Part shown: one piece after another, positions 27,313-42,200 of the stretch
How the letters are laid out: each line of letters opens with the position of its first letter
How positions within the stretch are numbered: the first letter of the stretch is position 1
NCBI GenBank assembly: GCA_009746045.1
Contig: RPFO01000167.1
Location: forward strand, 1,412,659 to 1,476,658
DNA: 64,000 bases
Direction of reading: 5' to 3'
From: Mesostigma viride
Lineage: Eukaryota > Streptophyta > Mesostigmatophyceae > Mesostigmatales > Mesostigmataceae
Notes under the pieces: model-generated
Told to the model about the DNA's origin: nothing
Seen by the model: the letters and a program-made list of their open reading frames with translations, nothing else
Database searches by the model: none
Translations under genes and position numbers: made by a program

Positions 27313-27706
27313 TCGGGCGCGACCTTGGCGGAGAGACACAGGAGGCGTCTCCACAGGGGAGGGGGGGGGTCGGCAGCGACAGCCCCACGCTCTCGTGCAG
27401 TGTCACGGCTATATCGGCGATCTTGCACACGCTCAGGATGTGTTTCAGCTTGTCGAGCGTTACGTTCGCGGACCACCTGGACCTGAACAGGTGCAGCTCC
27501 TTGCTGTGGCCGGGGTATTCCTTCCCGTACGATATGAGCTGCCCCACGCCGTACATCCAGTTGCCCCATTCCTTCACCTCGACGATCCTGCCCCTCTCGT
27601 CGTCCAGGATGTCGATCTTCCCCCCCTGACAAACCACCTCGCGCCTGCCCCCCGTCCTCGCGCTGTAGGCCGCCTGGACGTCCTTTTCTTTCACGGGCAG
27701 AGACAT
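27309..27706 (-). CDS. PD-(D/E)XK nuclease-like small protein
   Basis: Starts MSLPVKEKDVQAAYSAR at 27706. The motif GGKIDILDDERGRIVEVKEWG (Asp, then Glu-x-Lys) with WMYGVGQLISYGKEYPG matches a small restriction-endonuclease-like fold family seen in large DNA viruses and phages, in which Asp and E-x-K bind the catalytic metal. The N-terminal EKDVQAAYSARTGGRREV supplies the usual first acidic helix. A shift in the eight-C run near 27364 is needed to reach the stop at 27309. About 132 residues, typical for this group. A role in DNA repair, junction resolution or genome-end processing is possible. Confidence 0.55.
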
Positions 27707-27729
27707 TTACCACTAGACGCGGTGTTTTT

Positions 27730-28547
27730 TTACCCGTGCACGCGCCCCCCGGCTGATGGAGTGCTCCTCTTCCTAGGCCTAGTCACCCCCGAGCGGACAG
27801 GATGCCCGCGCCCCCCCGTGTACATCGGCGTCTCCGTCCGCGTGTATATCGGCGTGAACACCCGCGTGTACCCCCTGTGCTGGACGTAGTCGTCCTCGTC
27901 GTCGCTCTCGAGCCGGTAGGCCTGCCTCTCGGCCTCCTCGGCGGCCTCCAGTCGCTCTTTGTGGGTGAGCGCGGGGGCGGCCTCTAAGGCGGCCTCGAGA
28001 GCAGCGGCGGCGGCGGCCTCATCCGCCTCCTCATCCCTCGCGGCAGCCATAGCGAACAACTCGGCATGTGTTGAGGGGTCCGCACCCAGGGCATTAGCGA
28101 GGGTAGTGGCGTGCGCTCTGAGACGGGCCGCCTCGGCGCCCAACTCGGCGGCGATGGCACGGGTGGCTTCGGGGTTAGGGGAATGAGCCACGGCTCGGGC
28201 ACGGGCTGCCGCACGCCTCTCCGCCTCGTCCGCTGCGCCTGCCGCGTCACGGGCGTCACGAACCGCTCTTTGGAAGGCTTCCTCCTTCCTAACCCTAGCC
28301 AGATTAGCATCGTTCGCCTCTCCCGGGCGGAAACCGGCCATGAGCACCCTCTGCACCGCCCTGGCCAGATCACGCGGCCAGACGCCCCTTGCCCCCACCC
28401 TGTGCCCCCCGCGCCCAGGCGCGCCCCGCCCCTTGCGCCTAGGCGCGCCCTCCCGTGGTGCGGGCACGCGCTCCTGCCGCCCCACGTCTGCCACCCGCAC
28501 CGGCCGCCCTTGCCCGTCAACGCACCGCAACGATCGGACGATACCAT
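27730..28547 (-). CDS. Ala-rich coiled protein with CCCH mini-zinc finger, frameshifted
   Basis: Starts MVSSDRCGALTGKGGRC at the ATG ending at 28547; with SACPHHG it shows the same finger as several other genes here. A frame change near 28400 leads into a long Ala/Glu/Arg region (EEAFQRAVRDARDAAGAADEAE, then EEADEAAAAAALEAALEAAP) that should be helical. The C-terminus has short TyrThr repeats (YTRVFTPIYTRTETPMYTGG). About 272 residues. It is the last gene before the non-coding viral end. Function unknown. Confidence 0.5.
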
Positions 28548-28636
28548 CGCGCGAAACACGTATACAAAAAAGCGCACATAATTTTAAAACGCGCGCGCAC
28601 AGCACCGCTCGAACGCTCTCAACACGGCCCCGACTT

Positions 28637-29170
28637 GGATAGCCTTCTACCGACCAAAAAAGAGAAGACTATCCAACAAAACCCCCGCCAACACCGGCCC
28701 GTCCATCCGTCACCAGGAAAAAAAAGAGAAGACTATCCAAACTCACCCCCTCTCAAACCCCGCTCGACCATCGAACAAATTTAAGACGACCCTCCCGACA
28801 TTCTCGCCAGTCGGTCGTGGATAGCCTTCTCTTGGATAGCCTTCTTTTTACCCCCCCGGCCAAACTATTACTCCACCTATACCCTACACCCTATACCCTA
28901 TACCCTATACCCCCCTGAAAATTTTCCTTATGCCATAAAATACTTCCCTTTCATACCCAAAAAGAAGACTACCAAAAGAAGACTATCCAAACTCCCCCCC
29001 TCTTAAACCCCGCCCGACCATCGAACAAATTTAAGACGCCCTCTCCAGCCATTATCGAGCAATGTTGTTGGATAGCCTTCTCCGTGACAAAAAAAACGGC
29101 GCGCGACGAGAACCCCGTTTCGACCAAGATCGTGGATAGACTTCTCAAAAACGGGGGCGAGAAGAACATC
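28637..29170. repeat. Repeat-rich non-coding viral end with TATAGGG-type heptamers
   Basis: No gene. Short motif TTGGATAGCCTTCT recurs, complete or partly changed, about eight times in both orientations (for example 28636, 28718, 28828, 28838, 28981, 29069). A 60-bp unit containing CGACCATCGAACAAATTTAA occurs twice (about 28730-28790 and 28980-29040). Between them lies CCCTATA repeated about five times (28877-28914). Such clustered inverted motifs and heptamers resemble the terminal repeats of linear viral genomes, or a recombination target. The telomere-like repeat is too short to be a functional telomere. Confidence 0.65.
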
Positions 29171-29299
29171 CAACCTCTCCAGCCTCTGCCGACACCCGAC
29201 CTGCCACGACCTGCCACGACCCGCCACGCCCGCCACGTCCTGCCGCGTCCCGCCACGAACGACGATAACGACGCTCAAAACACGCGCACGAACGAGGGG

Positions 29300-29625
29300 T
29301 AGCCCTCGCGAAGCCTAGTTGCGTCGAGGGAGGCAGACCGGGGGGGAGAGCTGGGATCAGCACGAGAGGGTTGGCGTCCGCAGGAGTTGATGTCGCACAT
29401 GCTGCTGTCGACGGGAATGCCGACAGTAGCTCGATTTGTTTGTCAAGGCTGCGTTTTGGTGGCATTTGCAAAATACTGCGTTACAGCCGTAACCGATTAT
29501 ACTAGCAGATGCGTCTTGAAAAGACGCATCTGATGCAAGTAGCCCGACTAAATTTGGGGCTCAGACGCAAAAGTTCTGAGCTCCGCCGTCAGCCATGTCC
29601 GCTCGTTGCTCGTGGCTTAATCTGA
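29300..29625 (-). mobile_element. Truncated LINE ORF1 copy at the virus/host boundary
   Basis: On the minus strand, 29625-29470 matches the leader before the ORF1 copy at 51 kb (shared GCTGACGGCGGAGCTCA and AATTTAGTCG blocks). It is followed by an ATG at about 29466 and some 55 codons of ORF1-like sequence (MPPKRSLDKQIELLSAF, PALPPGLPPSTQ). The similarity ends near 29300, where the viral-type sequence begins. LINE copies normally lose the 5' end; here the 5' end is kept and the 3' part is missing, as expected if the element was interrupted by the viral DNA. Confidence 0.55.
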
Positions 29626-29639
29626 TCATAGCCAGGACG

Positions 29640-30010
29640 TTGAGTAGATCGAATAGGTAGGGTTTTCTAGATTAGATTAAGTAAGTAAGTAAGTACTTGC
29701 GTGTCATGCAAGTACTTATCATGTCATGCAAAGGCATGCCACGTAGTACTATGCTAATCTCATTAGAAAAATAATTACACAAAAGTTTAAACAAATATCG
29801 TCTGCATCATCCCCCAACCGTTAAGCACTAGATGGGGATGTAATCCTCATCCGAGCTGTCCTCTACTGTAATGGCAGATTAGATTAGATTAGAGTTAGTT
29901 CGGTTTCGTGGCTTTGCCCACCTCCATCCATCCAGCAAGGGAATATGTGCTACATGATCTCCCAACGGAGTCAATTTATAATTAATTTAATTTTTTTTTA
30001 GAGCCCTCCC
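29640..30010 (+). mobile_element. Fragmentary repeat DNA with a LINE/SINE 3' tail
   Basis: AT-rich, no gene. It contains TTAGATTAGATTA motifs, an AAGTAAGTAAGTAAGTACTTGCG segment also found at 53.5 kb, and a stem-loop CTCCCAACGGAG (29959-29970) followed by a TTAATTTAA-rich tail. The stem-loop with such a tail also ends the elements near 31.75 kb and 52.98 kb, so this is the 3' remnant of the same retroelement family. Confidence 0.5.
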
Positions 30011-30200
30011 GGGTCTGGTGGGCCGGCAGCAAAGTTGCTGCGTGTTATAGTTTTGCTATGTAGTTAGTTGTCCCTTGTGCAGCTGGCGTGATCCTTGCAT
30101 GCTCGCGTCAGATTACTATTATTTTCTTTAGGGTTCTTCTTCTTTTCGGGGTTCTCCTTATGTTGCATGCCAATCTCACCTCTGTAATTTATCATTCTCA

Positions 30201-31372
30201 ATGAATATACATTGCTTGTGGCAAGAATTGTCGCCACAGGAATGCATCGAGGTTCTCCAGTTCCTCGAACAGGAGCGGAAGCTCTTCGTGCCCCAGAAGG
30301 GGGCGGCTATCGACTAGAATGGAGACATGTCCTGGCTCTATGCTTTTGAGGAAGTACAACAACGCCTGATTATCTTGACCAGCCAATTCCAGATCCGCCT
30401 CGCCGACATCACCAGAACGCTCCGCAACCCCGCACAGCCGGCAGCCCCATCGGCTTCCTCCCTCTGCAAGGATGACATCCGCGCAGTGCTGGAGGAGCAC
30501 GTGACCTGGCCGCTGGCTGAGCAGCTGACATCGCTGAACACCACGCTCAATTAACACGGTCGAGGCCCGGGTCTCCAACGTGGAAACCAAGGTCGTCCAC
30601 AAGCTACAACCCCAGTTCACGGCGCTACACACCGCGGCGCAGGCTTCGGAAACGCATGCTGCACTTGTCTCTCGCCTTAACCAGGTGGAGGGCAAGTGTG
30701 GCGTGCTCCTGAAGAAGCTTGAGGCCATCACCGCCCACACCGAGGCCCTGACCACACAGGTCCCCAAGATAGCGGAGCAGACGGCCACCATTGCATCCCA
30801 GCCACCCCGGCAGGATGCTGGCGACCTCCCGCCGCTCTCCTACGCGGACCTGCTGCGGTCAGCGACCGCCTCCACCACCGACGCCATCACCACAAAGCTC
30901 CAGGAGCTGGAGGACCACCGCCAGGCCCAGCAACGGGAGGTCACCGACCGCGCTCGCCGCGAGTGCCGAGTGGTGCTACGTCGTTTCCCCCAGAAGCCAG
31001 GTGAGACGTCAACCTCTCTTGCTGACGAGCTCAAGCACCAGCTTCTTACCCTCATGGGCCTGGTAGGTGAGGTAGAACTGCGTGGGTGCCACCGCCTTCC
31101 CCACTCACGGGACAAGGCGGCTCCCCCACCAGTCCTGCTCACCTTCCCCTCCCCTGAGGATAAGCAGCGGTTCCTCTCTCGTCGCAAGAGGTTGCACGAC
31201 CTCACCTGGACGCTGGATGACGACCTGACCCCCGCTCAGCAACAGCAGCGACGCGACCTGTGGCCGGCCGGAATACCTCCGCCATAAGCAGGACCCCCAG
31301 AAGCCCAAGGTGTACTGGAGGGGCGGGGACCTGATGATCAACCACAAGATGTGGACGCCCCCAGCGGGCTAG
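30201..31372 (+). pseudogene. LINE ORF1-like protein, degraded copy
   Basis: Frames starting MNIHCLWQELSPQECIEVL (30201), MSWLYAFEEVQQRLIIL (30327) and METKVVHKLQPQFTALH (30580) follow one another with stops between, then continue to the end region. The conserved part has a coiled segment, an RRM-like core (CRVVLRRFPQKPGE, TLMGLVGEVELRGCHRLP, PPPVLLTFPSPEDKQRFLSRRK) and the end LDDDLTPAQQQQRRDLWP. This is the architecture of ORF1 (RNA-binding chaperone) of non-LTR retrotransposons. No reverse transcriptase follows. The 3' region carries the stem-loop CTCCCGAACGGGAG (31750-31763) and a TTAATTAATTAA tail. Confidence 0.6.
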
Positions 31373-31799
31373 AACAGCAATAGCCCTAGCTTGTAACCAT
31401 GGGAGTCACTGCCGCTAAGGCAGCCATGCCTAGAATGTTTGCCTAGCTGTGCCAACATACCTAGTCATGTGCCGCCAACGCACGGTACACAGCCATAGCC
31501 TTAGCCTAGTCCTAGTACAGCCATGCTACGCCCTGGCTATGTTCAGATTCCTTGCCCACGCTACACTTGTTATGCTCCGCTTACATGGGTCTTATTGCAA
31601 CCACAGTTTGCCGGATCGTTAGCGTGTCCGTTTAGCTAGCGCGCCCGAATGCAGCTGTGGCATGCCTTTGGCATGAAGGAGACTGGGGGTCTCTGCCCTT
31701 TCTCCTGTAGTGCACACACAGGGATTACAAGCACTTCGGTGCTCCGTGACTCCCGAACGGGAGCACGTGTTTAATTAATTAATTAGTTAATACATTGCT

Positions 31800-32082
31800 T
31801 ACATATTCTGATTTGGCACGCCGCAAAGGTGAAAACCATTTGCGTTCAGTGCCGGTCCGCGGAAAACGCGGAAAACGCGATCTGCAAATGAATCCGACCG
31901 GAATCGAACTGGGGACCTCTCGCACCAACTTTCGCTGACTATAGGACGGACGTCTCCGGATCCTAGGGCATCGCCAACTTACACCTACAGTCATCCGCAA
32001 AAGTTCTCCTTTCCGGGGAGTGATGCAAGCCTTTCGGATTTGGGACTAGATAAATCATTCGAGATCTGTGTGTGTAGGAGGA
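31800..32082 (-). mobile_element. tRNA-like SINE, copy 1
   Basis: About 280 bp, closely matching 53215-53492 in inverted orientation. In minus sense it contains a B-box-like AGTTCGATTCC preceded about 60 bases upstream by an A-box-like TGTAAGTTGGCGATGCC, the layout of a tRNA-derived Pol III promoter. It ends in CAAATCAGAAT. Several host-type SNP differences separate the copies. It lies between the ORF1 pseudogene and the last exon of the Tat gene. Confidence 0.6.
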
Positions 32083-32286
32083 CTTGTACACACGTGTCTG
32101 CATGCTTACATATGTTTATTCAAACAGGGAACCGCCTTGGCCAACTCGATCCGGTACCCGCATGGGTACTGACCATGGGTAATCACACTGCCAAGCTCCT
32201 CCATGCCAAGCTCCTCCAGGCATCCCCACTTCGCACTCATCAGCAGCACACTGTAGTCGCAAACACGACATTATCATGTGCGGTGC

Positions 32287-37324
<5,038 letters not shown>

Positions 37325-39200
37325 GTCAAGGCCGGAGCTAGCTGTTTGTGTGAGTGTCCGATGTCATGGTGAGCCAGTGGATAAAGGCGCACATATCAAA
37401 GAGACAATTGGCGCACATATATCCCATTAGAAAATCGGGGAACACCAATTGGCAATTCGAGGCATGTCGCATTAAAAATGCACGGCTAGCGTCCGGGCTT
37501 TGCTTATACGGGAAGACGCTGGCGACGCTTCTATTCTGCACAGCTAGCGTGTTGATTCAATTGCGAAGTGTCAGAAACGCGCATGCGCCAAAGGCGTGGA
37601 TATCAGCGATACCACAGGGGGCTATTCGAGGTACCAGGGTTGTGCTGCCAGCGTGATCCCAAGCTGCTCATGCGCACGTAAAGCCGAGCACAATTTACTC
37701 CTTGCCCATGCTACAAGCTCACTTTTACTGGCGTCCCTGGTATCGCGTTCAATGCCACCAGGACCTCCTACCACGCCATAACAAAACGCACGAATGCATG
37801 GAAAGCAATAGCCTCATGAAGGTCACACCGTGTCACTCGTTCCCCGAACTCCTCCATGCCCGACCTAGAAACTAAGTCAATAAAAAGGCCTTAACGATAG
37901 CTTATATCAACGGGAGTAAAAATCACAACCGCCGCCAGTCTTGCCGCCAACATCACCAAAAATAAGGGCTCAATCTCACCCCGGAAAATGGCTGGTACAG
38001 CCTTTAAACTCGCCCGGCAACAATGTCTCGCGTGTGGCTGCATAGAGATTGCTTGGCTGGTAGGCCGGACCATCGACTTGGCCATGACACCAGCCCGAAC
38101 AGACGACGCAACCATTGCAGTGCGAGATTGCATGTACATAGCCGGGACGGCAACCAAATCCGACCGCAGGGATTGGCAAGTAACGGAAACCATTTTCGAA
38201 GGGCTATGGACGCAGATTCTGCAAGTACCCTGGTATTTCTCGTATTACCTCTCCCGCCTTGTGACAGACAGCACGGGTTCCACGTCGGCTTTGGCATGCA
38301 ACGCACATGGCCCCTTGCAAGTTGCACAACGTGCCGGGGTTAGCTAAAGCTTGGCAATCTGTGGATGATGGATCAGACAAGTCGGTTGTTGCCTATATCC
38401 GCCAGCATCCGCACAACGATCTGCACGCGTAAGAAATCTTAAGAAATGCTAGGGCGAGCCGTCCATGTTGGACATTCAATCAACTATCGGAAGATCAAAG
38501 AAGGGATTGAAAGTGCATGAATAGCCATCCTGATCCCTGGACGGTCATTGTTTCTATCCGTGTGAAGAAAAAGCCTCGTGTACGCGTCCGGCTTGCCCCG
38601 TCAAAATCGATATCGAAGTCGACAGTTCACCGGTCAGAGAGATATACTGAAGACAAATACGGTACCAGAATCATCTATGATTAGTGGTAACAAATTTCGA
38701 CCGTTCACAATGATGCCGTACGCCGTATGGTATTAAATGCGCATCGTGTCGTGCAATTTTTGGACTACGTTGATCGTTGTTACGTAGACTACTTGCCATC
38801 TTTAATTAGGATGGAAGCAATCAGGTTTGACAGCGACATAGAGGTGATAGAGCGCGCATGGTATAATTACTTTTATTTGGCATCGTCGGGGCGGTGTTTG
38901 GCTAGCGGACAATGTAGACGATGGCAACCAATATTCTTTGTGTACACCATTTGTCAGCTTTTCATCTTTGCTAATCTTTGAAAAATAGCTATTTGAAACC
39001 TAAGAAAAGCCGTTACTGAGCCTGTTGCATGCGTTATGGGCTCGAGATCGCTGCGCGGCGTTGCCCATTAGCTCGCTGGTATGCAATGCGGCTAAGAGAA
39101 GAAAGAGCGATTGCGCAATAGCTTTGCTTGGTTCACAAAACCCCATTTCTTTGTATAGCCTTCATTCAATACACCTTCAAATTCAGCGAGACTTACCGAC
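37325..39200. other. Divergent intergenic region between Tat and STPG genes
   Basis: The missing 5' exon(s) and promoter of the Tat gene and the STPG promoter must lie here. The open frames present (up to about 120 codons) show no recognisable domain, and I could not place a convincing transit-peptide exon. Confidence 0.4.
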
Positions 39201-42200
39201 ATGGATTCTGACGCTGTTCGAGAGACGGCAGCAGCCAGTGAGGGCTCGGCCGAGAACACTACACAAGGTGACCAAACACCCCAAGATACGGACGGGCACA
39301 CATCAAATGCTTCGGCCCTCCAAGCTGCGGAGGGGGAATCATCACAACCAGAAAGTGGAAGCACGGCCACGGAGAGCGCTGCGCAGGAACGAGTAGAAAC
39401 TCAGGTACTTGCCGTCGGGAGTGCGAAGCACCCGGCCCAGGCAAGGATTCCGTGTTAATTTAGTAGCTATGGCTGCCAAAGGCGTCCTGGAGTTGTTGGC
39501 CAACGGTCGTCTTACCGGCTGCTTGGTTAACTATCGCAGCTTTCCCATAACCCTTCCAATTTTGCCAGCCGCGTTAGCCCAGCCGGTACACAGTACCCAA
39601 AGCAACTACCTGTGCTGCCTCGCAACGTGTCCCCTCCTAAGCAAGCACGTTGCGCATTCGGCAGCATCTTGCCCCTTCTTTCCTTGGAGTTTAGGACTCA
39701 CATGGCTCCTATTCCCCTTTCCTGTCCTTCCTTTGGCCGTCATCCTCTGCATGGCCTGATCTGTCCCTTGGCCTGGAACACCCCATCCTGTGCTTAAAAT
39801 AGGTGGACGAGCTGCTGGAGGCCCTGTCACACCAGAACCTGTCGCCCCAGCCAGACGCGCTGCCCCCCCAACTGTCGTCGCGCTCGAGCCTGTCTCCCAT
39901 CAAGACGCGTCCGACAGCATTGCAGTCGCCCACCAAGAGCCTGTCCCCCAGCAAGAGCTTGTCGCCGACTAAGACGGGCCACAAGGAGAAGTTCTCCATG
40001 CAGCGCTCCCAATTTGGGACCCAGGTGGGTGCCAGGCCTTTCTCTCAAGAAATGAGCCTCATGCTGCCCCGGAAGTAATGGGATGATGGGAGATGGGAAT
40101 ATGGAAAACATGATGATCAAGCTCCTAGAATTAAACTACTCCTTGGCATAGACTCAACATCCGTGAATCACGCAGCGCATGAGGGAGTTGAAAAAACATC
40201 TGCAGGCCGTTGGAAGCTCGCAAGCCTGCGTCCTCTGCACTGACAGTATCACACAGTCATCGAGGCCGGCCGACATGATGCACAGATGGCCTCCTCCATA
40301 TGTCTGGTCTAAAGGAGATGAACCAACAAGTGGCTCACCGCATCCTGCATCACGCATGTTTCGGCTGTGTCGAGTACAGGCCGCTGCAAACATTTGATCT
40401 GTGATGGATGATGCCTTGTGCGGTCTTGACAAAGATGTTTCTTGCGACAGATGTGCTAGTCTGTCTTGGTTTGCTAGCCCACAACACCCACCCTACAATG
40501 CACCCTCCCAGGAATGCCCACTTGCCCGTCCTTAACTACCCTGCCTACAGGGTGCCCCAAAAGTCTGTGATTTGGGATGCGACGAGACTAGACATAAACA
40601 CAGAACTCAATGTAGAGCTGCTTACACCAGCTGTCGTTGTCGCCCTGTCGCGCCATCTGCGTTCATCAAACATGATGCCGCCCAATTCTTCTTGCTGTGC
40701 ATCAAACAGGGATGAAAGGTGCCTACTCAAGGTTGTATCCCATGACCCTCCCAACGGGGACGCGTGAACGAATGAACGAATGAATGAATGAATGAATGAA
40801 TGAATGAATGAATGAATGAATGAATGAATGAATGAATGAATGAATGAATGAATGAATGAATGAATGAATGAATGAATGAGTGGGTGGGTGGGTGGGTGGG
40901 TGGGTGGGTGGGTGGGTGGGTGGGTGGGTGGGTGGGTGGGTGGGTGGGTGGGTGGGTGGGTGGGTGGGTGGGTGGGTGGGTGGGTGGGTGGGTGGGTGGG
41001 TGGGTGGGTGGGTGGGTGGGTGGGTGGGTGGGTGGGTGGGTGGGTGGGTGGGTGGGTGGGTGGGTGGGTGAATGAAATGAATGCCCTCCACCTTTCTTAA
41101 TGCCCGTATCTTAGTGAACGCCCCTTGTCTGCCCAAACAGCGAGGCTATTCCTCAAGTACAGTACCTATCCTTTACCCTCCTTTCCCCTCCTTTCCCCGC
41201 GCCTATCATCGGCCCCGGTCCTGCCTGACGCCTGCCCTCCCTGCCTTGCGGTTCTATACATCCCGCCCCTGTCCGAAACCCCTGTCCAACGCCCTCGCAT
41301 CATGCCCTTGTGCAGCGCTCTTGTGTGCAGAACGCCTCGGGCAAGCGCTCGCTCTTTCATAATGCCCTCATGCATGGGCTGTTTGAAATGCCCGTGTCCA
41401 ATGCCCTCGTGCCACTGCCTTGCCCTCGTGCCACCACCATGCTCTTATGGAATGCTCCTGTGCACAGCATGACTCGGTCAAGCGGTCATCGGCCGCGTTC
41501 AGCTTTGGATCGGCCGACCGCTTCCGCCCCGCGCAGAATCAGTACATCAGCCGGGAGCACGCGGTGAGAAGGGATGACAGGGGCACAGTGCTGGCGCACG
41601 GCACGGTACTGTTTCACCCAACTACGCATCAGCCAGGGGCACGCGATGAGTTCTGCCAGGTAGCACAGGGGGGTTGACAGGAGGCCTGAAGAAGTCAGCA
41701 AGGCAGCATGATTGTTGTGCGATGTCGTGCAGCACACAGACGAGAGCGTGGGTGCTATCCGCGGACATGTGCTGCAATAAGTATCCACAGGGTGGCGCGG
41801 CCCCCCTTTGGTTTCTCATCCTCCCCAGGGTCAGCTGCTCGTCATTGGGTGCCAATAATGTTCAAATCGCTACTGAGCCGTGCTCCTTTGGCGGTCACAA
41901 TCGCCTCTGCTTGCGGCAGCTCTGTGCTCTGTGTGGCATGTAAGGTTCTGTAATTCTTGCTTCTCCACGGTAACATGGGGTGTTAGGCTGGCCAGACCCG
42001 TTGAAAATGTTACGGCCCAAATTCCCTTATTCGCAAAGTGCAACATAAGCTTCATTACTCTGTGGCGCATCGCACAGGTTTCACGGCTTATTCACGGTTG
42101 GCTGCCCCATCCCTTGGTGCCTGTGACCCTCTGGGCTGCGACAAAGGCCAAGCTAACTAGGATGGTTGACACTCTTTCTCTTGTGTGATCCTTACATTGC

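Noticed and set aside
28877-28914. Host telomere
   Set aside because: Only about five CCCTATA units, internal and flanked by unique DNA on both sides.
39445-39800. Coding continuation of STPG exon 1 past 39404
   Set aside because: A consensus donor (CAG/GTACTT) and in-phase acceptor at 39802 give a better join, and the read-through soon loses character.
40723-41136. Thr-His-Pro-Pro and Trp-Val-Gly-Gly repeat proteins
   Set aside because: Translation of tetranucleotide arrays inside an intron.
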